From NCBI GenBank assembly GCA_020633555.1, contig JACKDL010000017.1, positions 86,525 through 150,524 of the forward strand: 64,000 bases of DNA, read 5' to 3'. This document shows positions 18,086-30,028 of the stretch, piece after piece. Numbering within the stretch: the first letter of the stretch is position 1; each line of letters begins with the position of its first letter. This DNA is from Myxococcales bacterium (GTDB taxonomy: Bacteria; Myxococcota_A; Bradymonadia; UBA7976; UBA1532). The notes beneath the pieces were generated by a model that did not search any database, had not been told where the DNA came from, and saw nothing but the letters and a program-made list of their open reading frames with translations. The position numbers and the translations under genes were made by a program.

Positions 18086-19435
18086 TCAGCGTGGGGTGAG
18101 CAGGGCCAGCGTGAGCAGCCAGGCGGTGCCCGGGAGCTGGTCGAGCAGGCCCAGTCGACCCACCTGCCAGGCCGGCCCCGCGTCGGCCACATCGCGGGCC
18201 ACCGCGCCGGCGCTCGGGCCAATCATGAGGATGGCGCGGGGCGTCAACGCGCGCACACCGGCCAGCACGGCGGGCCCGTAGGGCTTGCGCATGCCGTGCA
18301 GCACCACCAGATCGGCCCGCTCGCCACCGGCCAGGAGCCGGCGCAGCGCCTTCTCGGCCCGGCCCACCCGGAAGGTGGCCCGCTCGTTCAGGCCCGCCTG
18401 GACGGCGTTGTGCTGCGCGTCGAGCACCGCCGCGCGGTTGTGGTCGATGCCCAGAACCGGGGTGCCCTGACGGGCCAGCGCCAGGCTCAGCGGGCCGACC
18501 CCACAGCCCACCTCGATCACGCGCTCGCCGGGGCCGGGCGCCAGCCAGTCCAGCACGGCGGCCTGCAGGGCCGGCACAGTGGCGGGGGTCTGGGGCAGCC
18601 AGGCGGGCAGGGTGCCGCGCAGGCGATCGGGCCCCACCGTCAGGTGCAGGTGGGCGGGGCCTCGGAGGGGCTCAGGGCGCACCAGCGTGCCGTGCTTGTG
18701 GGGCAGGATGACCTCAACGTGGAGCCCCAGGTGTGGGTGCGCCGGCTGTACACCGGCGACCAGCGCGGCCCGGTCCGGCTCGGCGCCGAAGCCCAAGACG
18801 ACCTGCGCCTCGCCGTCGTCGGCCACCTGCACCACCACGTGTCGCAGCCCGTGGGGCCGAGTCTCTTCGTCGAACGGGACGATCCTCAGGGCGTCCAGAT
18901 CGGCCGCCAGGGACGCCAGCAGGGCCCGCGAGCCCTCGGTCTGGGCGGGGCAACGGCTGAGGTCGATGCCGGCCACCGAGTGGGTGGGCAGCTCGCGCAG
19001 CCCCAGGCGCAGCCGTCCCTGCTCGTCGACGTAGGGGCGCGCCACCGCGCGGGCGCGGTAGCCGTCGCGTGCCGCGCCCGGCAGGCGCTCGATGGGGTGG
19101 TCCGCAGGCAGGCCCCCCAGGCGGACCAGCGCGCCGCGGTGGCTGGCCTCGCGCAGCGTCCACTGGCGGGCGTCGCTCAGGTGGCGCAGGGGGCAGCCGG
19201 GGCAGGCGGCCGCCTGGTCGCAGCCTGGCGCCAGGCGGTGGGGTGAGGGCGCCGCGATGGCTTCAGCACGGGCCCAGAGGCGGCGCCCGGCCTCCACCAC
19301 GGGGCCCAGCGCGACGTGCTCGCCAACGTCAACGCCCGGGACCCGCACGCGCCGGCCGTCGGGCAGCACGGCGACCCCGTGGCCGCTGCGGTCCAGCGCG
19401 ACGATGGGCGTGGCGCCCGGTGCGTGGGCGCCCAT
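18086..19435 (-). CDS. RumA/TrmA-like tRNA/rRNA methyltransferase homologue lacking the catalytic Cys
   Basis: The fold order matches class RumA (RlmD) m5U methyltransferases: N-terminal TRAM-like domain (about 8-65), iron-sulfur cysteines C72, C78, C81 and C162 in the CX5CX2C...C pattern, a Q in the LPQTPATVPAL segment, and the SAM-binding motif VIEVGCGVGPLSLALA at 306-321. However the DPPR loop has become VVLHGMR (377-383). The segment normally YVSCNPATLARD is MIGPSAGAVARD (404-415), so the nucleophilic Cys is missing. It may bind RNA or SAM without methylating uracil, or act differently. The ATG at 19435 overlaps the stop of the upstream gene (TGATG), which fixes the start; the frame stays open upstream but that part lies over the neighbouring gene. 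Confidence 0.75.
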   Translation of the reverse strand: MGAHAPGATPIVALDRSGHGVAVLPDGRRVRVPGVDVGEHVALGPVVEAGRRLWARAEAIAAPSPHRLAPGCDQAAACPGCPLRHLSDARQWTLREASHRGALVRLGGLPADHPIERLPGAARDGYRARAVARPYVDEQGRLRLGLRELPTHSVAGIDLSRCPAQTEGSRALLASLAADLDALRIVPFDEETRPHGLRHVVVQVADDGEAQVVLGFGAEPDRAALVAGVQPAHPHLGLHVEVILPHKHGTLVRPEPLRGPAHLHLTVGPDRLRGTLPAWLPQTPATVPALQAAVLDWLAPGPGERVIEVGCGVGPLSLALARQGTPVLGIDHNRAAVLDAQHNAVQAGLNERATFRVGRAEKALRRLLAGGERADLVVLHGMRKPYGPAVLAGVRALTPRAILMIGPSAGAVARDVADAGPAWQVGRLGLLDQLPGTAWLLTLALLTPR

Positions 19436-19878
19436 CAGCGCGCCCACAGGGCGCAGCCCGCGGCCGCGGCGCCTGCTGCTGCGGCGGAAAGCTGCGCGGT
19501 GGCCTCCCGCTGGGGGTGGTCCGGATCGGGGTGCTGCGCGGCCAACGCCGCTGCCAGGCGCGTGAGCTCGGCCAACAGGGCCGGCAGGCTGGCCACCGTG
19601 AGCCCGTCCGGGGCCCGGAGCACCGTGGGCAGGGGGCGGGGCACAAACACCGCGTCGCTCCACGTCACCCCCTCCAGCACCGCCCAGGCGCCTGCGGTGG
19701 CCTCGGCCGCGTCGAGCAGGGGCTGGACGCGGCGCTTGAAGGACCACGCCTGGAGCGGGACGGATGGCTCGCGGTGGGCAGGCTGGCCGTGAGTGGCGAG
19801 GGTCGCGTTCAGCTCGGCCAGCCAGGCACGGGCGGTGTCGTCATCGGCTGTGCTGCCGAAGGTGAGGTTCAGGCTCAT
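19435..19878 (-). CDS. Hypothetical protein, 147 aa
   Basis: I do not recognise this family. The protein starts MSLNLTFGST and has an even mix of charged and hydrophobic residues in its first 100 positions, followed by an Ala-rich, possibly helical C-terminus. It has no signal peptide. Its stop codon overlaps the start of the RumA-like gene by one base, so the two are co-translated and may act together. Confidence 0.65.
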   Translation of the reverse strand: MSLNLTFGSTADDDTARAWLAELNATLATHGQPAHREPSVPLQAWSFKRRVQPLLDAAEATAGAWAVLEGVTWSDAVFVPRPLPTVLRAPDGLTVASLPALLAELTRLAAALAAQHPDPDHPQREATAQLSAAAAGAAAAGCALWAR

Positions 19879-19926
19879 GGGCGCAGCATGCCACGGGCGA
19901 GGCGACCGGCGGCCGCGAAGGCGCGC

Positions 19927-21555
19927 TCAGGGCTCGGGCGGTGCCTCGGGCGGCACGATCCGGTCGGTGGGCCAGGGCAGGCTGCCCACCTCCCAGAAGT
20001 CGCCCGGCGCCTCGATGGCGCTGCTGCGCTCGTCCACCAGGGCGCCGCCGGCAAACAGACGGACGGTGGCCACCACGGGGCGGCTGCCCGCCGCGTCGGC
20101 CACGTAGCGCACCCGCAGGCGGTAGGGGGCGCCCAGATCGGCCGTGGGCTGCGGCTGGGCCACCACGATGTTCTCGGGGCCGCCGCCGTCCACGTCGTCC
20201 ACGTCCAGTACGGGATCGTGGGCGGGGCCGGCGTCGCCCCAGTCGGGCGTGGGGTTGTCGGCGTCGCAGATGAGGGCGCCGTCGGGCGGATCACCTGCCT
20301 GCGGGTGCAGCAGTTGCAGATCCAGGTCGGTGCCGTCGCCGTCGTCGGGGGTGCGCCAGACGAGCTGCACCTGCATGCGACCCCCGGCGTCCACCACCGC
20401 CAGGAAGCTCACGGTGGCGTCGCCGCAGTCCTCGGAGCTCACGTCGAGGTTGTCGGTGACGCGCAGCCGCACGGTGTAGCGGCCGGGCAGGTCGGGCGAG
20501 AACAGGGCCTGCGGGGTGACGACGTCGTCGGGGCGGCCGCCGTCGGCGGGCGAGTTGCGGTTGAAGTAGGACTCCACCGGCGCCGAGGTGCCCCCGGCGG
20601 GGCGCTCGATGATGGTCCACTCGTAGGCGGCGATGCTGCCGGTGTCGGTCTGCGACAGGCTGCCGTCCAGCAAGATGACGGTCCCGGCGGTCACCTGCTC
20701 GGGCAGGGGCGCGATGACCGCCTGGGGGCAGCCCGGGGTGTTCGCGCGGCCCAAGAGCTGGACCGTGAGCTGGGGCAGCAGCGGATCGTCGGAGAGCACC
20801 AGCAGCCGCCCCGACAGCGCGCCCTCCATGCGGGGACGGAAGCTGATGGGCAGCTCGACCGGCGCGCCGCTTGCGGGGACCTCGCGCGGCGGGTCGCCCG
20901 CCGCCTCGAAGCCTGGGGCGCCATCGAAGCGCAGGGCCTCGATCTGCACGGGGGCGTCGCCACAGGCCTTCAGCGTCAACGGGAGCACGCTGCCGCCGCC
21001 CACCCCGGTGGGCGGGAACGTCAGCGCGGTGGGCTCGGCCCGCAGGCACCGCCCGTCGGCGTCGCCGCGCAGGGACACCGTGCGCGCCTCGCCGGCGGCC
21101 CACAGGCTCAGCTCGGCCACGTGAGCGCCGTTGTCGGGGTTGCTGTACAGCACCTTGAAGTTGGCGCTGCGCCCGGCGCCCAGGCCGGCGCGGCCGTCGC
21201 CGTCGGGATCCACGAGGACCTCGGGCTGCCGCCGGGGGTCGCGGCCGTCCAGCCGTACCTGGAAGGCTTGCGAGCCGCTCAGGGTGACGGACTCGAAGGG
21301 CACCGCGCAGTCGCCGTTGTTGTGCACGGTCAGGGTGTGCTCGCGGGGGCCCGTCGTACCGTCGCGGGGGAACACCAACGGGTCGGGATCGAAGGTGAGC
21401 CGGGCCACGCAGTCCGTGCCGCCGGCGCCGCCCATACCACCGACGCCGCCGTCGGCCGGGTTGCCCCCGGCGCCACCACCGCCAGCGCTCTCATTGGTCT
21501 CGGTGCATCCCAGCGCCAGGGTGGCGGCCAGGGCGATCCAGTGTGTGCGACTCAC
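19927..21555 (-). CDS. Lipoprotein with ASH-like Ig domains and PKD domain
   Basis: The GTG at 21555 is chosen because it follows GGGAGGGGAC and opens a lipoprotein signal with lipobox LALGC. A Gly-rich GGGGAGG...GGMGGAGG spacer follows the acylated Cys. Next come two ASPM/Hydin-like (choice-of-anchor D) Ig domains (starting near LTFDPDPLVFPRDG and LTFPPTGVGGG). A PKD-type domain has a characteristic FNRNSPADGG loop, and a final domain carries VQLVWRTPDDGDGTDLDL, reminiscent of YfaP/DUF2135-type beta modules. The protein is predicted to be anchored in the outer membrane. It has the same domain order as the next upstream gene and is clearly its paralogue, pointing to a tandem duplication. The binding partner is unknown. 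Confidence 0.85.
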   Translation of the reverse strand: MSRTHWIALAATLALGCTETNESAGGGGAGGNPADGGVGGMGGAGGTDCVARLTFDPDPLVFPRDGTTGPREHTLTVHNNGDCAVPFESVTLSGSQAFQVRLDGRDPRRQPEVLVDPDGDGRAGLGAGRSANFKVLYSNPDNGAHVAELSLWAAGEARTVSLRGDADGRCLRAEPTALTFPPTGVGGGSVLPLTLKACGDAPVQIEALRFDGAPGFEAAGDPPREVPASGAPVELPISFRPRMEGALSGRLLVLSDDPLLPQLTVQLLGRANTPGCPQAVIAPLPEQVTAGTVILLDGSLSQTDTGSIAAYEWTIIERPAGGTSAPVESYFNRNSPADGGRPDDVVTPQALFSPDLPGRYTVRLRVTDNLDVSSEDCGDATVSFLAVVDAGGRMQVQLVWRTPDDGDGTDLDLQLLHPQAGDPPDGALICDADNPTPDWGDAGPAHDPVLDVDDVDGGGPENIVVAQPQPTADLGAPYRLRVRYVADAAGSRPVVATVRLFAGGALVDERSSAIEAPGDFWEVGSLPWPTDRIVPPEAPPEP

Positions 21556-21721
21556 GTCCCCTCCCTCTCCGGTGCTTCCACCGGGCCGAGGCATGCGGGC
21601 CCTGTATCGTCACACTGGGGCAGGGAGGTCACAGGTGGGGCGGCGGCGCTACAAGGTGCAGTGGCCACCCCGCGGCGGGGGTGGGACCGCCAAGCGGTCC
21701 CAGGCATCGCGGTGGGGCGGA

Positions 21722-23761
21722 TCAGGGGATCTGGTTGATGTCGTCCCAGAACCGGTTGATCTCGACCACGCGGCGCTCCTGCGGCGTCCACTCGATGCCG
21801 GCCACCGTCCAGAAGTTGTCGGTGACCACCAGGTCGCGCTCGAACTCGTCGATGAGCTGGCCGCCCAGGTAGATGCGCAGGGTGACCGCGCTGGTGCCGT
21901 AGTCGCCTACCAGGAAGCTCTCGCTGCGGTAGTAGTGCACGCCGACGCGGTAGGGGGCGCCCAGGCTGGCGGTGTTCTCGGGCTCGTCCAGGTTGATGTT
22001 CTCGGGACCGGCGCCGTTCACGTCATCGATGTCGAGGGACGGGTTGGCCACGGCGCCCGGGGGGCCCCAGTCGGGGTTCTTGTTGGCGAAGTAGCAGTCC
22101 AGCGGCGCCTGGCTCCAGCGCTGCCCCAGGGGGTGCAGCAGGTGCAGGTCGACGTCGGTGCCGTCATCGTCGGTCTGGTCGCCGTCGCGGGCGGTGTCCC
22201 ACACGAGCTGGACGTGGATGTCCTCGTTGGGCTCGGCGGTGACCTCGACGCGGGCCACGGGCTCGGGGCAGCTCTCGCTGGGCGCCACCAGGTCGAGGTT
22301 GTCGGTGACGCGCAGCTCGAACACGTAGTGGCCGGCCAGGTCGACGAAGAACAGCGCCTCGGGGGTGCTGGTGTCGTCGTCGCGGCCACCGTCCGCGGGC
22401 GAGTTGCGGTTGAAGAAGGTCTCGTGGGGCACGGCGGTGCTGCCATTGGGGCGCTCCACCACCACCCACTCGTAGCGGGCGATGCTGCCGTCGGGATCCA
22501 TGGACGAGCTGGCGTCCAGGCGGATGATGTCCAGGGGCAGCACCGTGTAGCTGGCCTGCGCCACGCCGGGCACCGGGCACTCGTTGATGGTGCCACGGCC
22601 CACGATGGGCACCTCGACGCTGGGGGTGGCCGCGTCGTTGCTCTCGATGATGAGCTTGCCGCCGTAGGCCGCCTCATCCTCGGGGGTGAACTCCACGGCG
22701 ATCAGCTCGCTGGGCTGGTTCTCGGGGGTGGCCCCGGGCAGGTTCAGCGGCAGCTCGAAGTCCTCGCGGATGCGGTACGCCGGGGCGGTGTCCTCGCTCA
22801 GGCGGATGTTGCTGACCGACAGGCCCTCCTGCCCGCAGCTCGTGATGGTCACGGGCTTGGGGGTGGTGCGGCCCACCAGGGCGGCCGAGAACTCGAGGGT
22901 GGGCGGGCTGACCTGGATGCAGGGCGCCGCGCCGTTGGCGGTGATGGGCACCACCAGCTCGCCGCGGTTGCCGTCGTTGGTGCGGATGATCAGCTCGCCC
23001 GAGTCGGGGCCCTCGGTGGGGGGCGCGTAGACCACGGTGGCGGTGATGGTGCCCTCGGGGGCCAGGCCGTCCTGGCCGTCGCCGTCGGGATCGACCAGCA
23101 CCGAGGGATCCTCGGCCACGTTCACGTCGCCGATGCGCAGGCTGAAGTCGGCCGAGCCACCCACGACGATGCTGTCGAAGAGCAGCGCCTCGGAGCCGAT
23201 GTTGCTGATGGTGAGCGTCTCTTCGGCGGTGGCGCCCGCGGGCACCCGGCCGAAGGAGATGCTGTCGGGCTGCACGAAGATCTCAGCGCCGCCGCGGGGC
23301 GAGCTGATGGGGATGGTCACCACGCCCTTGTTCGGGTCGTTGCAGCGGAAGCCCACGCTGCCGCGGGCGCCCGAGCTGTCCGTGGGGGTGTAGGTGAGCC
23401 GCAGGGTGATGCGGTCGCCCGGCGCCACGTCGATGGTGGCGGGGAAGACCGAGCTCTTGGCCGTCTCGTCGTCGCCCGCGTACCACTCGAGCGAGAACTG
23501 GTCGAGGTCGTAGCTGCTGCGCCCGAACTCGATGAGCTTCAGGGTGCCTTGACCACCGTTGCTCAACTCGACCTCGCGCACGAGGACATCACCAGCCTGC
23601 GCGCGCGGGAACAGGAACCGGTCCGGCGCGAGGTCGAGGCGAGCGGCCGCCGTCGAGTTGATGCTGTCGTCGCAGCCAGTGGCGGCCATGGCCCCCACCA
23701 TCAAGACCAAGAGCCCCAGCGCGGGACCGACTCGCCACAACCGAGACCCGGTCAGTTTCAT
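21722..23761 (-). CDS. Lipoprotein with ASH-like repeats and PKD domain, paralogue of the downstream gene
   Basis: The ATG at 23761 (MKLTGSRLW) is preferred over an ATG three codons earlier because GGAAGG then lies nine bases upstream. The signal ends at the lipobox-like AATGC. Three or more ASH/choice-of-anchor D domains follow (for example FGRVPAGATAEETLTISNIG). Then come the PKD-type domain with FNRNSPADGG and the terminal VQLVW...DGTDVDLHLLHP module shared with the adjacent paralogue. It is about 140 residues longer than the paralogue owing to extra ASH repeats. The gene lies downstream of the M1 peptidase pair but is separated from it by a probable terminator, so it likely has its own promoter. 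An outer-membrane surface role is inferred. Confidence 0.85.
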   Translation of the reverse strand: MKLTGSRLWRVGPALGLLVLMVGAMAATGCDDSINSTAAARLDLAPDRFLFPRAQAGDVLVREVELSNGGQGTLKLIEFGRSSYDLDQFSLEWYAGDDETAKSSVFPATIDVAPGDRITLRLTYTPTDSSGARGSVGFRCNDPNKGVVTIPISSPRGGAEIFVQPDSISFGRVPAGATAEETLTISNIGSEALLFDSIVVGGSADFSLRIGDVNVAEDPSVLVDPDGDGQDGLAPEGTITATVVYAPPTEGPDSGELIIRTNDGNRGELVVPITANGAAPCIQVSPPTLEFSAALVGRTTPKPVTITSCGQEGLSVSNIRLSEDTAPAYRIREDFELPLNLPGATPENQPSELIAVEFTPEDEAAYGGKLIIESNDAATPSVEVPIVGRGTINECPVPGVAQASYTVLPLDIIRLDASSSMDPDGSIARYEWVVVERPNGSTAVPHETFFNRNSPADGGRDDDTSTPEALFFVDLAGHYVFELRVTDNLDLVAPSESCPEPVARVEVTAEPNEDIHVQLVWDTARDGDQTDDDGTDVDLHLLHPLGQRWSQAPLDCYFANKNPDWGPPGAVANPSLDIDDVNGAGPENINLDEPENTASLGAPYRVGVHYYRSESFLVGDYGTSAVTLRIYLGGQLIDEFERDLVVTDNFWTVAGIEWTPQERRVVEINRFWDDINQIP

Positions 23762-23864
23762 GGGCGGCATCCTTCCATCGCGTTCGTGGTCCGGAGGCGA
23801 CATCCCAGAGGGGTGTGCCGGCATCCCGTGACCATCCTCGTCCACTCAAAGCGGCGGACAGTGC

Positions 23865-23889
23865 AAAAAACTACCCGCCGTGCGTTTGA

Positions 23890-23902
<13 letters not shown>
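23865..23902 (-). terminator. Intrinsic terminator candidate after the M1 peptidase operon
   Basis: On the minus strand a 6-bp GC stem (plus-strand arms CCGCCG 23875-23880 and CGGCGG 23897-23902) overlapping the stop codon is followed four bases later by a T6 tract (plus-strand A6 at 23865-23870). T-runs are rare in this GC-rich window, which supports an intrinsic terminator. Confidence 0.45.
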
Positions 23903-26456
<2,554 letters not shown>

Positions 26457-26460
<4 letters not shown>

Positions 26461-29120
26461 GGCGCCCCCTGGGCCGTCAGCCAGGCGCTCAGGGGCGGGC
26501 GCAGGGCGGCGCTCAGGCGGGCGCAGCGATCCACGCTCTGGAGCACCAGATCCACATCGCGAGCCACGCTCGGGGCACCTTGGCGATCGGCGAAGAACCG
26601 GGCCACCTCGTCCTTGCGGGCCTGATCGCAGAAGCCGGCGGCCAGGGTCACCAGGCTGGCGGTGGCGTTGGCGCCGAGCCGCTCCTCCAGCGCCGCGTAG
26701 TGCAGCTCCAGCCAGCGCCAGGCGGCCGCCCGGGCGGCGGGCTTCGCGATGGCGCGGGTCACCGCCCGGTACTCGTCGGGCATCAGGGTGCCGTCGAGGA
26801 TGAGGCCCAGCGATCGGCCCAGGAGCACCGGATCTTCGAAGGCGCCCAGAGCGGTCACCAGCGCGGCCCGGGTCACCGGATCGGGCTCCTTGCCCAGGGC
26901 GCCCACCAGCGCCTCCCAACGGGCCACGTCGCCGGTGCGCGCGGCCACCGGCAGGGCGCGCACCAGCTCCTCGGGCTCGACCGCCTCGGGATCGGCCAGG
27001 AAACGGTCGGCCAGGGCCTCGGCCCGGGCGGTGAGCCCCTCGTCGTCACCGAGCCAGATCAGGGCGTCCTCGAGCCGGGGGCGCAGCAGGGTGGCGTCCA
27101 CCGGCGCGTCGGGGTCGTCCGTCTCGGTCAGGCGGGTCAGGTGGGGCGTGAGCAGGCGGCGCACCAGCGCGGCGTAGGCGGGCGCCTGGGGCGGGTCCAC
27201 CGCCACCCGAGCCAACCGCGCCAACGCCGCCACCAGGTGCTCGACCACGATGCGGTGTTCGTCGCTGGCGATGGCGGTGAGCGCGGTGACGTACACGTCC
27301 ACCGGCAGCAACCCGGCCTCGAGCTGGGCTTCGAGCTGGCCCACCAGGCCGATGCGCTCGGCGGGGGTCAGCCGCTTGCGGTGATCGCGCACGAGCTCGA
27401 CGAGCGCGGGCTGGGGCAGGGTCCAGCGGTAGTAGCCCGCCTGATCGGCGTTGGGGTGGATCCAGTCGGGGCAGGCGCCCGCCAGGGTCACGTCGCGGCT
27501 GGGGCCGTCGAGCAGGGCACAGGTGCGCTCGGTGGCTTTGCCGCGGCCGGCGCGCAGGCACACGGGCACCGACCAGGGCGCGTCGTCGTTCTCGTCGCCG
27601 CCGGTGGCCTGGTAGCGCCCCCGCTCCAGATGCACGAAGGGGGCCTGGCCCGCCGGGCACTTCAGCTCGGCGCGCACCAGCGGCACGCCCGGCTGGTCGA
27701 GGAACGCCTGCAACGTCGAGCCCACCGGCCGCTCGGCGGCAGCGTCCAGGGCGGCGAACAGGTCAGCGGTGTTGGCGTTGCCGTAGGCGAAGCGCTCCAG
27801 CCAGGCCTGCACGCCCTTCTGCAGGGCCTCCTCGCCCAGCCAGGCCTCGGCCATGCGCAGCACGGCAGCGCCCTTGCTGTAGGTGATGCGGTCGAAGGCG
27901 CGCTCCACGCCCGTGCCGTCGGGCAGCGGCCGGCGCACGGGCGGGGCGCCCTCGCGGCTGTCGATGGCCATCACCCAGTGGATGCGGCCGACGGCCTCCA
28001 GATCGGCCTCGAGCTCCGAGTCCACGGCGTCGACGGCCTTGGCGGCCAGCCACGTGGCGAAGGCCTCGTTGAGCCACAGGTCGTTCCACCAGCCCGGGGT
28101 GACCAGGTTGCCCATCCAGGCATGGGCCAGCTCGTGGGCCAGCACGAGCTGGGCCCACAGGCGCGCCTGCGGATCGGCGGTGGCGCCATCCAGCAGCAGC
28201 AAGGTCTCGCGGGCCGTGATCAGGCCGGCGTTCTCCACCGCGCCCACCGAGGCGTCGGGGATGGCCAGCAGGTCGAGCTTCTGGAAGGGGTAGGGCCGGC
28301 CGAACCAGTCCGTCATCCACCCCAGCAGCTCCTCGGACCGCTCCAGGGCGTATGCCGCCAGCGGCCGACGGCCCTTCGCGGTGATGATGCGCAGGGGCAC
28401 CTCGGCCTCGCCGTCGCTGGCCACCACGTCGAAGGGGCCCACCGCGAAGCCCACCAGGTAGGTCGGGAGCGGCCGGGTGGCCTTGAAGCGGTGCTTCACC
28501 CGCCCCTGGCCGTCGGGCTCGCTGGTGGCGCGTGGAGCGTTGGCCACCACCACGTGCCCCTGGGGGGCCGTGATCGAGACCTCGAAGGGCGTCTTGAACT
28601 CGGGCTGGTCGAAGCAGGGGAACGCCTGGCGGGCCCGATCGGGCTGGAAGCGGGTGAAGGCGTACCAGTGTTCGCCGAGCTGGTGCCGCCAGACGCCGCC
28701 GGGGGTGCGCAGCAGGGCGCGGTGGAACTGGAAGCGCAGCACCGCCTCGCCCGAGGCCAGCGCGTGATCGAACCGCAGGGTGAGCCCGCCGTCCGGCCCG
28801 GCGTCGACGGTGGCGGGCCAGGTCTGCCCGCCCTGCTCGGCCGAGGCCGCCTCGATGGTCAGCCCATGGGCGTGCAGGCGTACCGCCTGCCGCTCCCCGG
28901 CGATCTGGACCTTGATGCGGGCGGTGCCGGCGTAGGTGGCGCCGTTGGGATCCACCTGCAGATCCAGGGTGTAGGCCTGGGGCACCACGCTGCGGTCCAG
29001 CCGCCGGGCCCCGTCGGGGGTCGCCGCCCGCCCGCCCGGCGCCGCGCGGCGGGGGAAGAGCTGGCCGCAGGCCGTGAGGCCCACCAGGGCGAGCAGACAC
29101 CAGACGGGGCGGGAGCCCAT
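26457..29120 (-). CDS. M1-family aminopeptidase lipoprotein
   Basis: Starting at ATG 29120 after GGAGG, the protein opens with a short signal ending in the lipobox LTAC, so it should be lipid-anchored in the envelope. An N-terminal M1 beta domain follows, with GAVEN (a conservative variant of GAMEN, about residue 290), the zinc motif HELAHAWMGN near 327 with E in LNEAFA, and a long helical C-terminal domain. It would trim peptides outside the cytoplasm. It is a tandem paralogue of the downstream cytoplasmic enzyme and shares a GTGA stop/start overlap with it, suggesting sequential extracytoplasmic and cytoplasmic peptide digestion. Confidence 0.92.
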
Positions 29121-29252
29121 GGGGCCTCCGGCGGGACGTGCGAAAGCGCGGAGCATAGGTAGATGGGCCTGGAGCCGCAACCGGCCGCGCTTGCTGAAAC
29201 GCGCGGACTGTGCCAAACGCTGAGGGGTGACACCTGCCCCCGAGCCTCACCG

Positions 29253-29999
29253 GTGACCCGCCTGCTCTGCCTGGGCACCGCCGACGCGTTCGCCCACGGC
29301 GCCCGGGGCAACGCGTGCTACTGGATCGAGGACGCCGCCGGGGTGGTGGCCGTGGACTTCGGCCCCACGGCGTTGATGCAGGCCCGCCGCTTCGGCTGCG
29401 ACCTGGCGCGGCTGGATGGGCTGTACCTGACGCACCTGCACGGCGATCACATCGGTGGCTTGCCCGTGCTGCTGGTGGAGCTGGTGTACGGCCAGAAGCG
29501 CACGCGCCCCTTCACCATTGCCGGGCCGCCGGGCACTCAGGCGCGGGTGGAGGCGCTGTGGGCCGCCACCTTCCCCAGCGTGCTCGAAGGCCTGCCCTTC
29601 GAGTTCCGGTGGCTCGAGTGGGACGTCCCTGGCGCCGTGCCTGCCCTGGGCCGCACGGTGCATGCCATCCAGGCTCGCCACGACCGCCTGGCCGTGGCCA
29701 CCAGCCTGCGGATCGACGGCCCTCGGCACCGGCTGGCCTTCAGCGGCGACACGGGCTGGCAGCCCGAGCTTGCCGCCCTGGTGCAGGGCGCCGACCTCTT
29801 CGTGTGTGAGTGCAGCGGCGTGGACACCGGCTACTGGGGCCACCTGAGCGTGGCCGAGCTCGTGCAGCACCGCGACGAGCTGCAGGTGGGCCGCCTGGTG
29901 GTCAGCCACCTGAGCGTCGAGAGCCGAGCCGCCGCGCATCGCACGGCGGCGCTGCGGGCCACCGTCGCGGACGATGGCCTGGTGCTCACGCTGCGCTGA
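29253..29999 (+). CDS. MBL-fold metal-dependent hydrolase (RNase Z-like group)
   Basis: The protein has the metallo-beta-lactamase signature THLHGDHIGG (about residue 63), a GDTG motif (SGDTGW) and downstream His residues (GHLSV, VVSHLS) expected for a di-zinc site. It is about 248 residues long and lacks a signal peptide. The overall pattern resembles the RNase Z/arylsulfatase-like MBL subgroup; the substrate is unknown. The GTG at 29253 is used because the family sequence starts there (VTRLLCLGT). An in-frame ATG at 29163 would add 30 unlikely residues and run into the divergent promoter. No strong ribosome binding site is visible at either start. Confidence 0.8.
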   Translation: MTRLLCLGTADAFAHGARGNACYWIEDAAGVVAVDFGPTALMQARRFGCDLARLDGLYLTHLHGDHIGGLPVLLVELVYGQKRTRPFTIAGPPGTQARVEALWAATFPSVLEGLPFEFRWLEWDVPGAVPALGRTVHAIQARHDRLAVATSLRIDGPRHRLAFSGDTGWQPELAALVQGADLFVCECSGVDTGYWGHLSVAELVQHRDELQVGRLVVSHLSVESRAAAHRTAALRATVADDGLVLTLR

Positions 30000-30028
30000 C
30001 GGCCTGCTCGCGGGGCCCAGCGCCCGGG

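Noticed and set aside
19436..19747. N-terminal extension of the RumA-like gene
   Set aside because: These codons overlie the upstream hypothetical gene in another frame and have shadow composition. The TGATG junction at 19435 marks the start.
26461..26919. N-terminal extension of the cytoplasmic M1 peptidase
   Set aside because: It overlaps the C-terminal coding part of the lipoprotein M1 gene and has no M1 homology. GTG at 26460 with the GTGA overlap is the better start.
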